Shown here: positions 44,503 to 57,064 of the stretch, piece by piece
Position numbering within the stretch: the first letter of the stretch is position 1
How the letters are laid out: every line of letters begins with the position of its first letter
Source of the DNA: Gossypium raimondii
Taxonomy: Eukaryota > Streptophyta > Magnoliopsida > Malvales > Malvaceae
Direction of reading: 5' to 3'
NCBI RefSeq assembly: GCF_025698545.1
Contig: NC_068572.1
Span: forward strand, 992,001-1,056,000
Length of the DNA: 64,000 bases
Notes under the pieces: generated by a model
Database searches by the model: none
What the model saw: the letters and a program-made list of their open reading frames with translations, nothing else
Told to the model about the DNA's origin: nothing
Translations under genes and position numbers: made by a program

Positions 44503-47500
44503 GTAAATTTATCTTGTATTTTATATCTTATTTAATTTTTATTATAATTCATGTCTACGTAGCTAATCCCAAACAAAGCGTCACTATTGTCCTTATATTG
44601 GGCCCAAATGCTAAACCTAAGGCCCAAATTTGTGTTATTTGTACACCAAGTGGAGTGAAAAATAATTTTACCCATAACTAATTATAGGGAAGGTTTTTTT
44701 TTTAATATTTTTACTTTTAAATAGTAATAAATTCGATCATGTTTAAATAAATCTCGAGTTCAAGTTTAATGGATTGAAAAATAATATTGCGAGAGGTTTG
44801 TCTGACCCGAATCGAATTCAGATTCAATTAAAAGTTAATGCGACTACTAAATATTTTCTTGTAATTCTTTAATTTTTTATATAAAATAAATTAATAAAAA
44901 TTCCTAATATAAAACATTATAAACTTTAAAAATTGATCGGATAGAGCCAAATTTTAAATATTTAAGTTCGAGCTTGATCTATTTTTAAATTGATTTATTT
45001 TTCCTCAAATTCATTTTTTGAATTTAACATTTTTTCATAAGTGAGCCTTCGGATTTAGACAAATAGTTATATATGAATTAACAAAAACTTTCTCAGACAT
45101 TTTTATTTCTATTTTTGTAATTCTTCCATTTTGTTTGGAATTGGACATTTTTTACATATGGTATAAAATACAAAATTCCCAGATCTGGCTCGACAGTCTG
45201 TGACTGACCATGCTCTACAGACCAATAAAACACTGACACGTTTTCTTCTATTAAACATACTTTCACTGACTATTTTCCTAGGCTTCCCTTTTTGCAGTAA
45301 ATCCAATGCTACCTCTTAAATCTTACTGTCCCCAAACTCGCCCATTTGCACGCGCCAAACTTTTTCCTTTAAGGTAAATATACTCTTTTGCGCCTAAGTT
45401 TGGCATTAATGTTCAATTTGGTACATTTATTTTTCAAATTAATAAATAATTTAACTTTTGCCACGTTTAATCACGACATTAATATTTTCTGGCAATTATA
45501 CTAATTGGTACGATAATAAATTTAGACATTGATGTTTTATATATTTCATGTAGATGTTGATAGAATGTATAAACGTTGCGGGCTAAATTTGTTAAATCAA
45601 CACCAAATGTTGATCGCTATAATTAAAATTTTAAACATTGATTTTTTAAATATTATGTGTAAATGTTGTGAGCTAAATCTGTTAAATGAGACTAAATTGA
45701 CAAAATGTGTAAACTTCGAGAACTAAATTTATTATCATACCAACAAAAAACATGTACAATTGACAAAAAAATCATTAAACATTGTGACTAATTACCCTTA
45801 ATCGTTCCCTTTTTTATTTAAAAGGATCAAAATTTCAATATTAAAATTGCGAAGCACCGAAGAGGTAATTTTACCTAATTAAAAATTAAGAAGATGACAA
45901 AGCAGGAGCACGTGCAAAAAGTGGGATCAAATAGCGAGTGAGATTGAAAGTAAAGGAGAAAAAAAGAAGGTTAGTAGGGCAAAGAGAGACAAAGACAGTG
46001 AGAAGAAGAAAGATCTCGCGGGTTTTATGAACCGGTGGGTCATCTTCGTTGGGCTCGAGGTAATAAACCCAACCAATCTCTTTATAGGGGCAAAAAAAAC
46101 CGAACCATATTAACCTCGACATGTGAACCCTATAAAACCCTATTATTGCCCTATCAACCCCCCTATTCTACATTTTTTTTTCCATCTTAGATCTGTGCTG
46201 TAATACAATATCACCACGGCTCTTCTACTTTTCTTCCCCCACTTCCTCTTCTAAACGCGTGTCTTACCACACTCTCACTATCACATACAACTGCGTCGAG
46301 TCGAACTTGAATTTTCACGTGTTTCCATTAATAATATTATCTTTAAAATTCGAAGCTTGAATTTAACTAATGATCAAATTAATCAAACCGACTAATTTTT
46401 TATGATTTGCTTGGGTGCTAGTTCAATACTTTGTTCGAATAAGTGATTCGATTCGATCTAGTTTCAATGATACTAATTTTTGTTAGGATCGTGAATTGTT
46501 TGAATTAAATATTACAATGTTAGAATTTGGGTCAATTAATAATTATTGAATCGGATTCGATTTTTTTCGAGTTCATTTTAACTCTTACGCCCAACAACTA
46601 AGTAAATAAAAATAGAATACAAATCTATATGTTATTATAATTAAAATTAAGATAATATTTAGAAATTAATAAATAAAAATATTTTTTATTTAATTTTTAA
46701 ATAAATAAATCTTTTAGGTGATAGGGGAGTTGTCTCTTTTGTGGAAGAAAAAGGGTGGTTGGGGTGTTGTTTGTTGTAGGGAAACTATGCCCATGCCCAT
46801 GCCCATGCCCATGCTATATATATATATATATATATATGAAGAAAAGAAGAAGAATGGGGGTTTTTACATTAATGATAGAGAAAAAAAATAATTATGAAAA
46901 ATTATTTACGAGAATAAAATATTTTAAATTGTAAAAGTTGATGCCGCTATTATATCAATGCACATCACTTATAAAATAATATTTTAATTATAAAAGGGTG
47001 TCGTCAACAAATGGGGACACTCTTTTTAAATGTTACATTTAATTTTTTAAACGCATAATGATGTATTTAGCCTTCAAATTTTACAAAAAGAATCAATTTA
47101 ACTTTTTATTCAATTTTTGTGTTTTTTATCAAATTATTCTAAAATTGATTGAAAAATTAACGTTTTTAACTTTGAAGACGTGGTATACACATAAATTACA
47201 AGGTGGATAAAATGTCAGCGTTTAATTAATTTTTTAAAGTTTTATAAATTAAAGAAAACCTAAATTTTGCATGTTAACCACATGACAATCCATGTGTATG
47301 TCACGTCAGCTAAGTTAACAAACGTTAATTTTTCTACTTATTTGAGGTGATTTGATAAAAATTGCAAGTTTAAGGGTTAAAAAAACGAAAAATTAAATAA
47401 AAACTAAAATAATTTTTTTAAAAGTTGGAGGGTTAAATATGTCATTATGTATTTAAAATAAACAAAATATTCTTTTGAATCTAGATTCTGCAATATTTCT

Positions 47501-48047
47501 TACACATTAAAGAATATTTAAATACAAATATATGATATGAATATGTGTTTTCCTTTTTCAAATTTTATATATTTGAAAAGAAATCCTCAGAAATAACACG
47601 GTCGTAAAATTATTTGTTGAAAATAATGGTCGTGATTGATGAAATGACTTGATTGATATAATATTGATATTTTAATAATTTAATTTAGAATTGTTAGAAT
47701 TGTGTGATTGATTCTTGTTAAATAAATAACACGTGGTAAAATTAGGGGTTAAGGGTGAACAAGTGGAATTTGTATAGAATTACATTTCTTTCATTTGATA
47801 TTGATTAGAATAAGGTGTTTCAACCTTACTACACTGCTTCTATTTGACATTGATTAGAATAAGGGTTTTCAATCTTTAAATATATGTAGTCGAAACTCCT
47901 CTTGTATCATTTGAATTCAACATTAGTGAATTTTATTCTCCTCTACCCACATAATCTGTGTGTGTGTGTGTTTTTTTTACTTTATTTTCTTTTTGCTTTG
48001 CGATCATTTTATTGCCATTAACGACGTTAGTTTAAACAATAATATTC
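44503..48047. other. Gene-free intergenic stretch
   Basis: Mostly AT-rich transposon debris. At 45,890-46,270 composition is richer in C, with TATA-like and CT-rich tracts, but no following coding exon was found. A (CCCATG)n microsatellite lies at about 46789-46813, followed by (AT)n to 46837. Confidence 0.4.
46789..46837. repeat. (CCCATG)n then (AT)n microsatellite
   Basis: Four CCCATG units directly followed by a TA run. Confidence 0.85.
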
Positions 48048-48365
48048 TGTATTAAGAGTTAGGTTGCATTTTGTCCCTTCTACTCAAAAAATGAGCAAAT
48101 TAGCTTTTATACATTAAATCAAAAAGTAAACTAGGCATTATGTTAAAATTTTCGTCTATTTTTAATATTAAAAACTAATATTTATACGTCAACATAAGGT
48201 ACATGTGATATATTACGTGGAATTGTCTAGTTATTTCGTCAGTCGCACTAATTTTTAATAGTAGAAATGACGAATTTTTTAACAAAAAAGAGTTAATGCA
48301 CAGAAACTAATATGGTCATATTTCAAGTAAAATGAGTAAAACGCAATCTAACTTTTAAACTGTGA
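48048..48365. mobile_element. P1 MITE copy
   Basis: Left GGTTGCATTTTGTCCCTTCTAC and right GAGTAAAACGCAATCTAAC are inverted, and the interior ACGTCAACATAAGGTACATG matches other P1 copies. Outer ends are decayed. Confidence 0.6.
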
Positions 48366-48374
48366 CAAAATACT

Positions 48375-48500
48375 ATGTTGTAACCCCTACTTAACTCTTC
48401 AATAGAAAAATAAACGAGCTTCGATGGATTTAAATTTATATCACCGATACTAATAATAATACTAATATCAATCGCTTCGGATTCTAATTTGATAGACTAT
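48375..48500 (-). mobile_element. Degenerate SINE (S1) copy
   Basis: Order of S1 words is kept (AATAGAAAAATAAACGAGCTTCG body, ACTAATATCAATCG head) but boxes are decayed. Confidence 0.4.
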
Positions 48501-49035
48501 AAGCAAAATTGATGAAAGATGGGGGATAAAGTGATTTGATTAAAATTTTAAATTTTATTTCAATGGATTTGATTTATTGGAAACTGTTTAATGGTCAACG
48601 GTGGAAAGAAGATGGAACGTTTGATGAGATATTTTGTTTGACATTTTGGAATTAATGTGTGATGTGATTGCCCCAATCAAACCATACCAGCTGGACTCCA
48701 TCCATCTTTTGAAATTTCTTCTTTCTTCCATGCAATCACAATGCTTACACCTTGCCATTTGAAGAATTATTTACAAACATCAAAGATACCCTATCAAGGG
48801 TATGTTTGAATTTTTTTTTCTAAGGACTTATATTAAATTATATATATTTATAAGAGTTGAAATTTAGTAGAGTCTAAAGAATCATTTTTTATTTTAAGAA
48901 AGTTTTGTCTTTTCATTAGAGGTGTTCATGAGTTGGACAACCCGCTTAACTCACTTTGGGCTAAATTTGAATTATACTTTTTTATCTCATGTCGACTCAA
49001 TTTAACAGTTCTATTACCGATTCTAACTCTTTTTA
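48501..49035. other. Intergenic DNA
   Basis: No gene or bounded repeat recognised. Confidence 0.4.
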
Positions 49036-49115
49036 ACATAATGCTTAAAACTACTTATAACCCTTTCTCAACCCATAAACAGAAGGATAAAGTGCTTCAG
49101 CGCACTCGAACCCCC
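49036..49115 (-). mobile_element. Truncated SINE (S1) copy
   Basis: It keeps B box GGTTCGAGTGCGC and body GCTGAAGCACTTTATCC, then stops before the A box. Confidence 0.65.
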
Positions 49116-49254
49116 CAGTTATTTGAGCGAATTTGAATGAATCTAAGTTAAAAAAAAATTAAAATCGAATCTAACCCAGTTAAAGAATCTCTCGATTTCA
49201 GATAGATGGCACTTAACAGACTCTTTCTCAATTTGATCGTTAATGTATAATTTT

Positions 49255-49420
49255 TTATAAATAATTTCATTATAGGTTCTGATCATATATGTTCTTTTTT
49301 ATACAAAACTTAGAACTACCCATAATAGGAGGATAATACGTTTCAGTATACTCAAACTCACATTCTTTTGCATTAGTAATAATGTCTATGTCAATTGAGC
49401 TAATACTCAACCGACGACTT
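49255..49420 (-). mobile_element. SINE (S1) copy with 3' tail
   Basis: Head CGGTTGAGTATTAGCTCAATTG (better A-box match than most copies), diverged B box, and the shared tail AAAAGAACATATATGATC / AGAACCTATAATG also seen at 2240-2290. Confidence 0.65.
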
Positions 49421-50254
49421 AATTATTAATTTAAATATTAATTATACAATTATATCAATCACATCAATTTAATTTATTTTGGAATCACTCATCTATGTTT
49501 AAGAAATGGGTTTCCATGTTTAAATGTTTTGGTAAATACAAATTATAGATATTGATAAAGATGTGGGTTGATAATGTCATCATCAAATATTTTGGAATTT
49601 CCTTCTATATATGTGTAGTCTAATTGAAGATGTGACATCTCTTTGATGAAGTTTAAATGATTAATTAATATAATAATTATGTGATAATTGGACACATGTT
49701 TTGTATTAACTTAATTACAACATGACACAATGGTTTTGTGTTAAGTTAATTAAGACATGATTTGACATTGTTTAAACTTTAGTGTGGAAAACATGATTTC
49801 CTTAGGTTTTATTATGTGACTCACGTGCTCTTAAAGTTGATGAAATAAGTAGATGGTGTTAATTAATTAACTAGCAATAATCTAATTTAAATCATAAGCT
49901 CACCTAACCTTAAGAATATATTGAAATTACGGATCATTAGGATACTAATTACACCTCATCATAATTACCACATGTTTAATTAATAGGGTTTATGGTGATG
50001 AATTATAATATGTAAATTTCTCGATCGTTAAACCCTCGTCAGAATTGAATCAAATAATTGAGATACTACAATTACACTTAATTCAATAAGATTTACTAAT
50101 TGTAATAGATGCACAAACATCGTTGATTGAGGGTAAATTTGGATGGGCAATACATTAACCTGCAGTCGGTGTAAAAACAACAGTGGCTGTGATATTAGAT
50201 ATTGTAGGAATACTGTAACGTGAGACAGAAATTAAACTGAACGCATTGCACCAC
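49421..50254. other. AT-rich intergenic DNA
   Basis: No gene recognised. Confidence 0.4.
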
Positions 50255-50395
50255 ACCGCCCATCCAAACTCGATTGGTATGAGCATTGTTGTCAGTGTAG
50301 GAAGGTGTGGGTTTGAATGCGCTGAAGCGCATCATCCTCTTATTTATGAGTTGAAAAGGGGTTATAAGTAGTTTTAAGTACTGTGTCAAAAATAT
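50255..50395 (+). mobile_element. SINE (S1) copy, plus strand
   Basis: Reads forward: ACTCGATTGGTATGAGCATT, B box GGGTTTGAATGCGC, GCTGAAGCGCATCATCC, TTATAAGTAGTTTTAAGTA. A small second head fragment (GGGTCTTAATTCAATTGATA) lies at 50478-50515 in the same direction. Confidence 0.7.
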
Positions 50396-50771
50396 TAAAC
50401 CAATATAGTTTTAATTATTTGTTTGAAAATGATGGGTCCCCCAACAATGTTTTAGGGTTATAAATAATTTTAATTAATCGGGTCTTAATTCAATTGATAC
50501 AGTTGTCAATGACACGTTTATTTTTCTATCTAAAAATTTAGGGTTATAGGGTTATGGGTAATTTTTTTTAATATGAGATATGGGTAAAAATATATGTTGT
50601 TGAGTAATATAAAATAATAGATAGGAAAAAATGATTCCTTGTGGGTTGAATGATAAGACATGAGCAAATAATAAAATAAGTAGCATTGGTGAAAGGCTTT
50701 TTCAAATGGCTTAGAAAAGGAAAACACACTTAAATGTGGAAGAGGCTTTAAAAATAGTGCTTTCACACACT

Positions 50772-50772
<1 letters not shown>

Positions 50773-50807
<35 letters not shown>

Positions 50808-50808
50808 A
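50773..50808. repeat. (GA)n microsatellite
   Basis: Long GA run followed by a short G run. Confidence 0.9.
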
Positions 50809-51283
50809 GGGGGGGGCGTGCTTTCAAAAAGATAAGACTTCGGCACACGCCTATGTAGTGTGTAAATTGGACGGTGGAAAGCACATATAAATATTTTAAT
50901 TTTTATGTCACAACTTATTTAAATATATGGTAGGCTAAAGTGAAAGGTTTAACATTTTATTTTCGTATTCGTTTTATGATATATGTTCTACTTTTGATAA
51001 TATTGTATTTAAGGTTTGAATTTACATTCTTTATCTACTGTGAGTAGAATGTGCTTTACTACTAAGAATGGTAAAAAAATCTGAATTTGATGAATTTCGA
51101 CTCAACCCGATATTTTAGAATCAGATTTTTTTTTAATTTTGGATTTGGAGAGTTGGGTCGGGTAAAATTAAAAAAATAGTCGGGATGGGACGAGACAGGA
51201 TTAAGGCAAATCTGTCTTGTCTTGAAATACTTACAAAAATACTCTTGATATATATATATAAATATTAAGTTTTAAGTCTAAAC
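50809..51283. other. Intergenic DNA
   Basis: A degenerate S1-tail-like segment is possible at about 50980-51040; no gene. Confidence 0.3.
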
Positions 51284-51697
51284 TAGAGCTGTCCATGGGC
51301 CGGGCCCAGAAAAAATTTTGGCCCGACTCTTAGGCCCGAGCCCGGCCCGGCCCGAAATATGAGCCTGAAATTTTGCCCAGGCCCGGGCCGGGAAAAAAAT
51401 AATAAGCCCGAGCCCGGCTCGGCCCGGCCCGATTTTTAATAAACACAAAAAACATTTTAAAAATAAAAATATTTTTAAAGTATTTTAAAATTAAAAAATA
51501 AAAATAAAAAATATATATTTATTATATTCGGGCCGGGGCGGGCCTGGGCCAAAAAAGTTGAGCCCGAGCCCGGCCTATTTTTTAAACGAGCCTCGTTTTT
51601 TTGCCCAAGCCCATATTTCGGGCCTATATTTTACCCGAACCCTCCCATATTTCGGGCGGGCCATTGGGCCGGGCCGCCCGGCCCATGGACAAGTCTA
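51284..51697. mobile_element. GC-rich palindromic hAT-type element
   Basis: 414 bp with inverted ends TAGAGCTGTCCATGGGCCGG and CCGGCCCATGGACAAGTCTA, flanked by a perfect 8-bp direct repeat GTCTAAAC (51276-51283 and 51698-51705). The arms are strings of GGCCCGAG / GGGCCGGG words and the centre is AT-rich. It is the only strongly GC-rich island in this desert. Confidence 0.85.
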
Positions 51698-51705
51698 GTC
51701 TAAAC

Positions 51706-52978
51706 TAAAAAAAATTAATCTTATTTGCTTCAAAACAAAATAATTAAACTAAATTCGGGTTAGTTCGAAGTTGAGTCAGATTGATCAAGCTTCAGGTCGG
51801 GATTGAGGTTGGGTGGGCAAAAATCTACCCCACCCCATTGTCATTCCTATTTATCACTGCACTCAATACTTGTAGGTGGTAAATGTTAATATTTGGTATA
51901 TCAAAAATATAAACATTTTAATTTTGCAAATATTGTCATATTCTATATTTCACTAGAGGTATGTTTTACTCTTTTGCTTGTAATTCGATTTGGGTGTAAT
52001 TGCTTGTAATTACATTGTGGCAGCATGTTTGGGTAATCATTATAACTGATAGGTCCTATCAAATTCCAATTCTTAGAGAAAGGGTGAGAATTGAAGTAAT
52101 TACGTAGATAGTTACTCCAAAATTCAATTTTAAAAATTATTCTTATAAAAGTTAAAAATAGATTATAAGCATGAGCACGTATAAGTGTTTGGGATGATTG
52201 TGGTCAAATGTAAATCCTAAAATTTATATTATAAAAATATTTTGTGTATTTTATAAAGTTATAACGAAAAATTCTAAAGTTAGGGCTAGAAAGTTTAGTA
52301 TAAAAATAAACATTCTAAAATTATGACAAAATATTAAATTATTTATAAGTAATGTTATGAAAGTTTTGGACAATTTATAATTTGTTTATAAATGTTATAT
52401 ATTATAAAATTTATATTATTTTGATTTAATTTGTGTATTATAAAAATGGATATAACCTGACATAAGTTTTTCTCCAAATGAAGTTTATATAAGTTATTAT
52501 AATTAAAACTATATACTATTTGAATCGTGAACCCAAATATTATAAATTTAATGTTAATTACGCAAATAGAAAATATTTTCTTGCACCATATCGTGGGGTA
52601 TGGTATCATTTGAGAAAATGGTGCGAGCCACAACCACTATAGACAACTCACACTCTTTAATTTGAGACATTTGTTATTCTAAAAAAATTTCCTCATATTA
52701 ATATCACTTTTATATAGCATGAAAAACAAGGTTGGACTGTACTTGTATTTTGTATGTTTCATAACTTCAATCATAGGTGGAATTGAAATGATCTATATTT
52801 CGAATAACATAAAAAAATCTTATACCACACACATATTATCATACTTGTAATGTTATGTTAACTCACTATTTTCACATAATACTTATGAAAGGTCACGTTG
52901 TTTTAGTTAACAGATTTAATAGTTTTGAGTTAAGATTGAAATTTTAAAAGTCGAAAAGTATAAATTCGGGAATAAAGA
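51706..52978. other. AT-rich intergenic DNA
   Basis: No gene or bounded repeat recognised. Confidence 0.4.
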
Positions 52979-52987
52979 CTAAATTCA

Positions 52988-53541
52988 GGGTTTTTTACAC
53001 AAATAATACAAAAAATTAAAAAATTAAAAAATTATCAAAATAATACAAGCTTTTTATTATGTACCAAAATAGTACAAACAGTAGTCGAGGGACTACCACA
53101 GACGGCACTAAAGGTGCCAGTGGCAGAGGCGGCACCAAAGGTGCCACTGCCACAGGCGGCACCCCCCTTATATTCCCTTCAGCTGTATGAAGGTAAAGAA
53201 AGAAAATGAAAGGAGAATAAGAAGAAGAAGAAGAGACGAAGAGGGCAGTGCCGGAAAAAGAAAAAAAAAGAGAGAGAAAGAGAATAGAGAAAGGAGAAAG
53301 AAAAAGAAGGAAAAAATAGAAAAAATAATGTATTTTTTTTTAAATAATGGATTATCTTCTTCTTATTCTCCTTTCCTTTTCTTTATTCTCCTCGTGCGGC
53401 TGAAGGGAACCATTATAATGGGGGGTGGTGCCTCTTGTGGTAGTCCCTCCACTCCTATTTATACTATTTTGGTACATAATAAAAAACTTGTATTATTTTA
53501 ATAATTTTTTAATTTTTTTATATTATTTATGTAAAAAACCC
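52988..53541. mobile_element. Mutator-like TIR element with GGCACC-rich arms
   Basis: 554 bp with ends GGGTTTTTTACAC and GTAAAAAACCC, flanked by a perfect 9-bp direct repeat CTAAATTCA (52979-52987 and 53542-53550). Arms share TACCAAAATAGTA / TACTATTTTGGTA. The left arm has a short tandem unit around GGCACCAAAGGTGCCACTG. The centre is a GAAGAAG / CTTCTTC hairpin. Lys/Arg-rich ORFs here are repeat translations. Confidence 0.85.
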
Positions 53542-53550
53542 CTAAATTCA

Positions 53551-54770
53551 ACACTTATGTACAAAATTTTTAAATTGGATCGATAATCAAAACGATTAAA
53601 CCACTAATTTATCAGTTGAATCGAAGTCCCAATTTTTAGTGTTTTAAAAATAATTTATGATAATTTTTTTGTGTGGGTAAAATAATTTATTGTTACTAAC
53701 AAAATAGTTTTGGGTAGTTAATGAGCGTGGAATACACGCTCCAGTAGGTGAGAAGCAAAGGCGACGGTCCCAAGCTCTATGTTTTTTTATAGTTGAAAGG
53801 GGAGTCTGACGCGCGACGGAAAGGACCGTGTGAGAATAACGCATGTACGGGTTGAATCGAATCAAATCTTTTGATTAAAAATTGATTAAAGTATCGATTC
53901 GAAAAAAAATTTAAATTGATTGAGTTACAAATTGACATGGACTGAGATAAAAATAGGTTGAATTGATGGTTGAGTCTTTTTTAATATTTTTATGAAATTT
54001 TTAATGATCTATTTAATTGAATCATTCAGACCGACGAATCGGTGACCTGATTGGTTTGATCACTAATTATTTTTTGAAAATCTTATTTGAACCAAATTTT
54101 AATCTCGAAATTGTCATTATTAGGAGAACTTTACTTGAATATCTCTCTCGACTCAAAGAAGACTAACCTTAATATACAAAAGGTATGAGGATACGAGCAA
54201 TTAATTTGGTATATTGACAACGTACAATTATATACATTATCAACTAATCAGATGATGACAAATAGTAAAATAAATTAAATCTTTTACTTCTAATTAGATG
54301 ACATTATTTGATTTATTGACAATGCATAAAATTATATACTTAATATAATAATAATAAACATCGACTCATTTGATTTGATATATTGATAATAAGAAATTTG
54401 TTTTAATACCATCACGTTTTTTATCACTCAACTATGAAAAGTTATAAATAATTTGCTATTTATTCAATTTCATCTTTTTGTCACTTGACTATATTAGATT
54501 TTTGGGTATTTTCATTTTCCGTGACCAAAAAGAATAATTGAATGATCATTTTATAGTTATTCATAATTAGGTAAAAAGAATATAATTGGGTGATCTCTAC
54601 TTCAATTTATATGAGTGCGGTGCTTATTTTTGTTTTATATTACAGATTTAATTTTACCGCTATTATTATTTTACAGTAATCGTAATTAAATGCACGCTCA
54701 TTAAAATTCGCTCCTAATATAGTATTGTATTAAAATCTAAAAATAAAAAAAATTCAACTTAAAATACAAA
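53551..54770. other. Intergenic DNA
   Basis: AT-rich apart from a less AT-rich patch at 53710-53850 (GGAAAGGACCGTGTGAG) that I could not identify. Confidence 0.35.
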
Positions 54771-55655
54771 ATGATTGTTACTTGTAGAAAACCCAAAAGG
54801 AAGAAGAAAAGAATTGAGAAGTGTAGAGTTGAAAAGATGGCATAAAATGACAAAAACTAGAGAACAAAAACTCCTTCCTACTTTATTTATTTTTTCTCCT
54901 TCTATAGTAAATAGTAGTGATTATTGGAGAGAGTCAGAGAATCAAAAAAAAAGGAAAGAAAAAAAGAAAGCAAGAAATAATGAAAGATGGTGAGAGTGAG
55001 TGAGAGAGAGAAAGAAATAAGATTGAAAAGAAAGCCAAATTCATTTTCACTTTCTATCAAAGGAAAAAAAAGAAGAAGAAGAGAAGAAGAAGATGATGAA
55101 GAAGAAGAGAGATAACAGAAAAAGAATAATAGAGATAAAGAACAGAAGAAAACAGGAAAAGGGTTGTTCATAATTGGCTTTATATATGTGTGTGTGTGTT
55201 TATATATACATACATACATACATACACTGAGCTTTTTTAGGTTTTTGTTTTGTTTTGTTTTGCTTTGCTTTGTTATATATTGTAAGACTGCAGCAGTTGC
55301 AGAAGAAGTCTCTGCAAATTTTGCTGTTTTTCACTCTCAAAAATCTAATCTTTGTGACAGTGTCTCTCATCAAAACACACTCTTTCAGTACCAAGTTGAT
55401 TTGCTTGCAGAAGCTAAAGATATAAATATATACATATATGTATGTGTGTATATGTGTGTGTGTATATATATAAACACTGCTTGCTGCACTAATTGGAAAG
55501 GCACCCAACAAACAAGATCTCTCTTTCTTTTCTCTCTTTCCAAAAACCCTTTCTTTTATATCTTCTGCTACAAATTCAGAGATTTTTTTGACCCCACTTT
55601 TCCTCTTCTTCTACCTTATATAACACCCACATAGATAGATATCTATGTATGTTTT
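54771..55655 (+). promoter_or_regulatory. Upstream region / long leader of LRP1-like gene
   Basis: It contains GA-rich tracts (54935-55170), TG and ATAC microsatellites (55185-55227, 55420-55475), CT-rich sequence at 55515-55620, and TTATATAAC at about 55616. SHI-family genes usually have long leaders; which element is the true core promoter is unclear. Confidence 0.4.
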
Positions 55656-57064
55656 ATGGTAAGAAAAGATTTTTTCTTTTATTACAAAGGAAGGAAGATA
55701 TATTTTTGTTATTTTTTTGTTGTTGTCATTGTGGCTACCACAAGAGGGCAGCTACCGTCAGATACAGGAGGAACCTTTGCAGATTGGGCGACGTCATCGT
55801 CCACAGCAATTCGAGCTGGCCCCGATGATTTATTATCACTCGGTTTCAATCCCAACGCCGCTTCTCCGGCGGCGACTGCGGCGGCTCCGGCTCAATGGCC
55901 TCCTTCTGCACGTCCGATCAACAATGGACTTGCTGGTCCTGAGATGGGGATGGTTGGTCTACGGGACTTTGTCGTCGTTGCTCCTGCTGCTTCTTTTAAC
56001 CATCATCATCATCACCATCATCATCATACTCAAGATCCCATCATGGTGAATGAACAAATCAACGGTCCGAGTTCCGCCGCCGCCGCTGTCACCGCACTAG
56101 GTGTCGGTGTTATCCCACTTCTTACAGCGGCTCCTTGTTTACCTCCACAAAATGTGGAAGACACTGGTAAGTTCAGTGGGATACAACTATGGCAGAACCA
56201 AAGTTCTTCACATTATCTTAAAAAACCAGCTTCATTCCTTGATAATAGTAATCCCTCCATGATGGCCGGTGACGGCGGTGGAATGGGTGGAGGTAGCGGT
56301 GGTTCTGGTTCTAGTTCAGGGGCAACATGTCAAGATTGTGGGAATCAAGCTAAAAAAGATTGCACCCATAGAAGATGTAGAACATGTTGTAAAAGTCGAG
56401 GCTTTGATTGCCCTACTCACGTTAAAAGTACATGGGTACCCGCTGCTCGGAGAAGAGAACGCCAGCTCATGTCGGCCGCCGCTACAACCGCCGGAGCTGG
56501 CTCATCGGGGTCTACTTCCGGTGCTAAAAAACCAAGGCTTGTAACTTCACAAACCACCACCACTTCACATACATCAACTTCAAATACTACCCCTCCTCGA
56601 AGCTTTGATACAAGCTCGAGCCACCAAGGTTTTGTTAAGTTTTTTCGTATTATTTTCGATATAAATTTTTGATATAAATCAACAAAAATATTCTTTTGTA
56701 GTGTTTTTAAATACTTATGTGGATGCATTGTGCAGATGTTGGTTTGAAAGAGACATTGCCGGGGCAAGTCCGTGCGCCTGCGGTGTTCAAATGCGTACGA
56801 GTAACGGCAGTTGAGGGCGGTGAAGACGAGTACGCATATCAAGCCGTCGTTAAGATCGGTGGACATGTGTTCAAAGGGTTTCTTTATGATCAAGGAGTTG
56901 AAGGAAGAGATGGGTTTCCAAATATATCTGAATTGCATTTAGGTGGTGGTGGGAGAAATGCCGGGTCGTCTTCGTCACCTGGTCTCGATCCTTCCGACGT
57001 TTATGCCGCTACTGGTGGTGGTTTTCTCGGTGGTGGTTTGGGTTATGGTAATCCAATAAACTGA
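55656..57064 (+). CDS. LRP1: LRP1 / SHI-related (SRS) zinc-finger transcription factor
   Basis: Two exons, ?-56628 and 56736-57064, joined GT-AG in phase (caa g|at). The RING-like zinc finger [12 protein letters not shown]...CRTCC...FDC and the C-terminal IGGH domain ([11 protein letters not shown]...[20 protein letters not shown]) define the SRS family. MGMVGLRD...VAPA and [10 protein letters not shown] match Arabidopsis LRP1 closely. Start is ambiguous: 55656 gives 433 aa with a membrane-like N-terminus that looks untranslated, while ATG 55944 (MGMVGLRD) gives 337 aa, near the 320 aa of LRP1. In-frame sequence from about 55750 looks coding, so an upstream exon is also possible. A poly-His run at 55998-56026 is notable. 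The product is nuclear and activates auxin-biosynthesis and root/gynoecium development genes. Confidence 0.92.

Noticed and set aside
45886-46122. 78-aa minus-strand ORF
   Set aside because: No domain, and composition follows CT-rich tracts. Mentioned only as a promoter-like patch.
53187-53501. 104-aa Lys/Arg/Glu-rich ORF
   Set aside because: It runs through the GAAGAAG hairpin inside a bounded Mutator-like element; no domain.
54902-55634. ORFs of 103-156 aa upstream of LRP1 on both strands
   Set aside because: They are made of microsatellite and CT/GA tracts; no family features.
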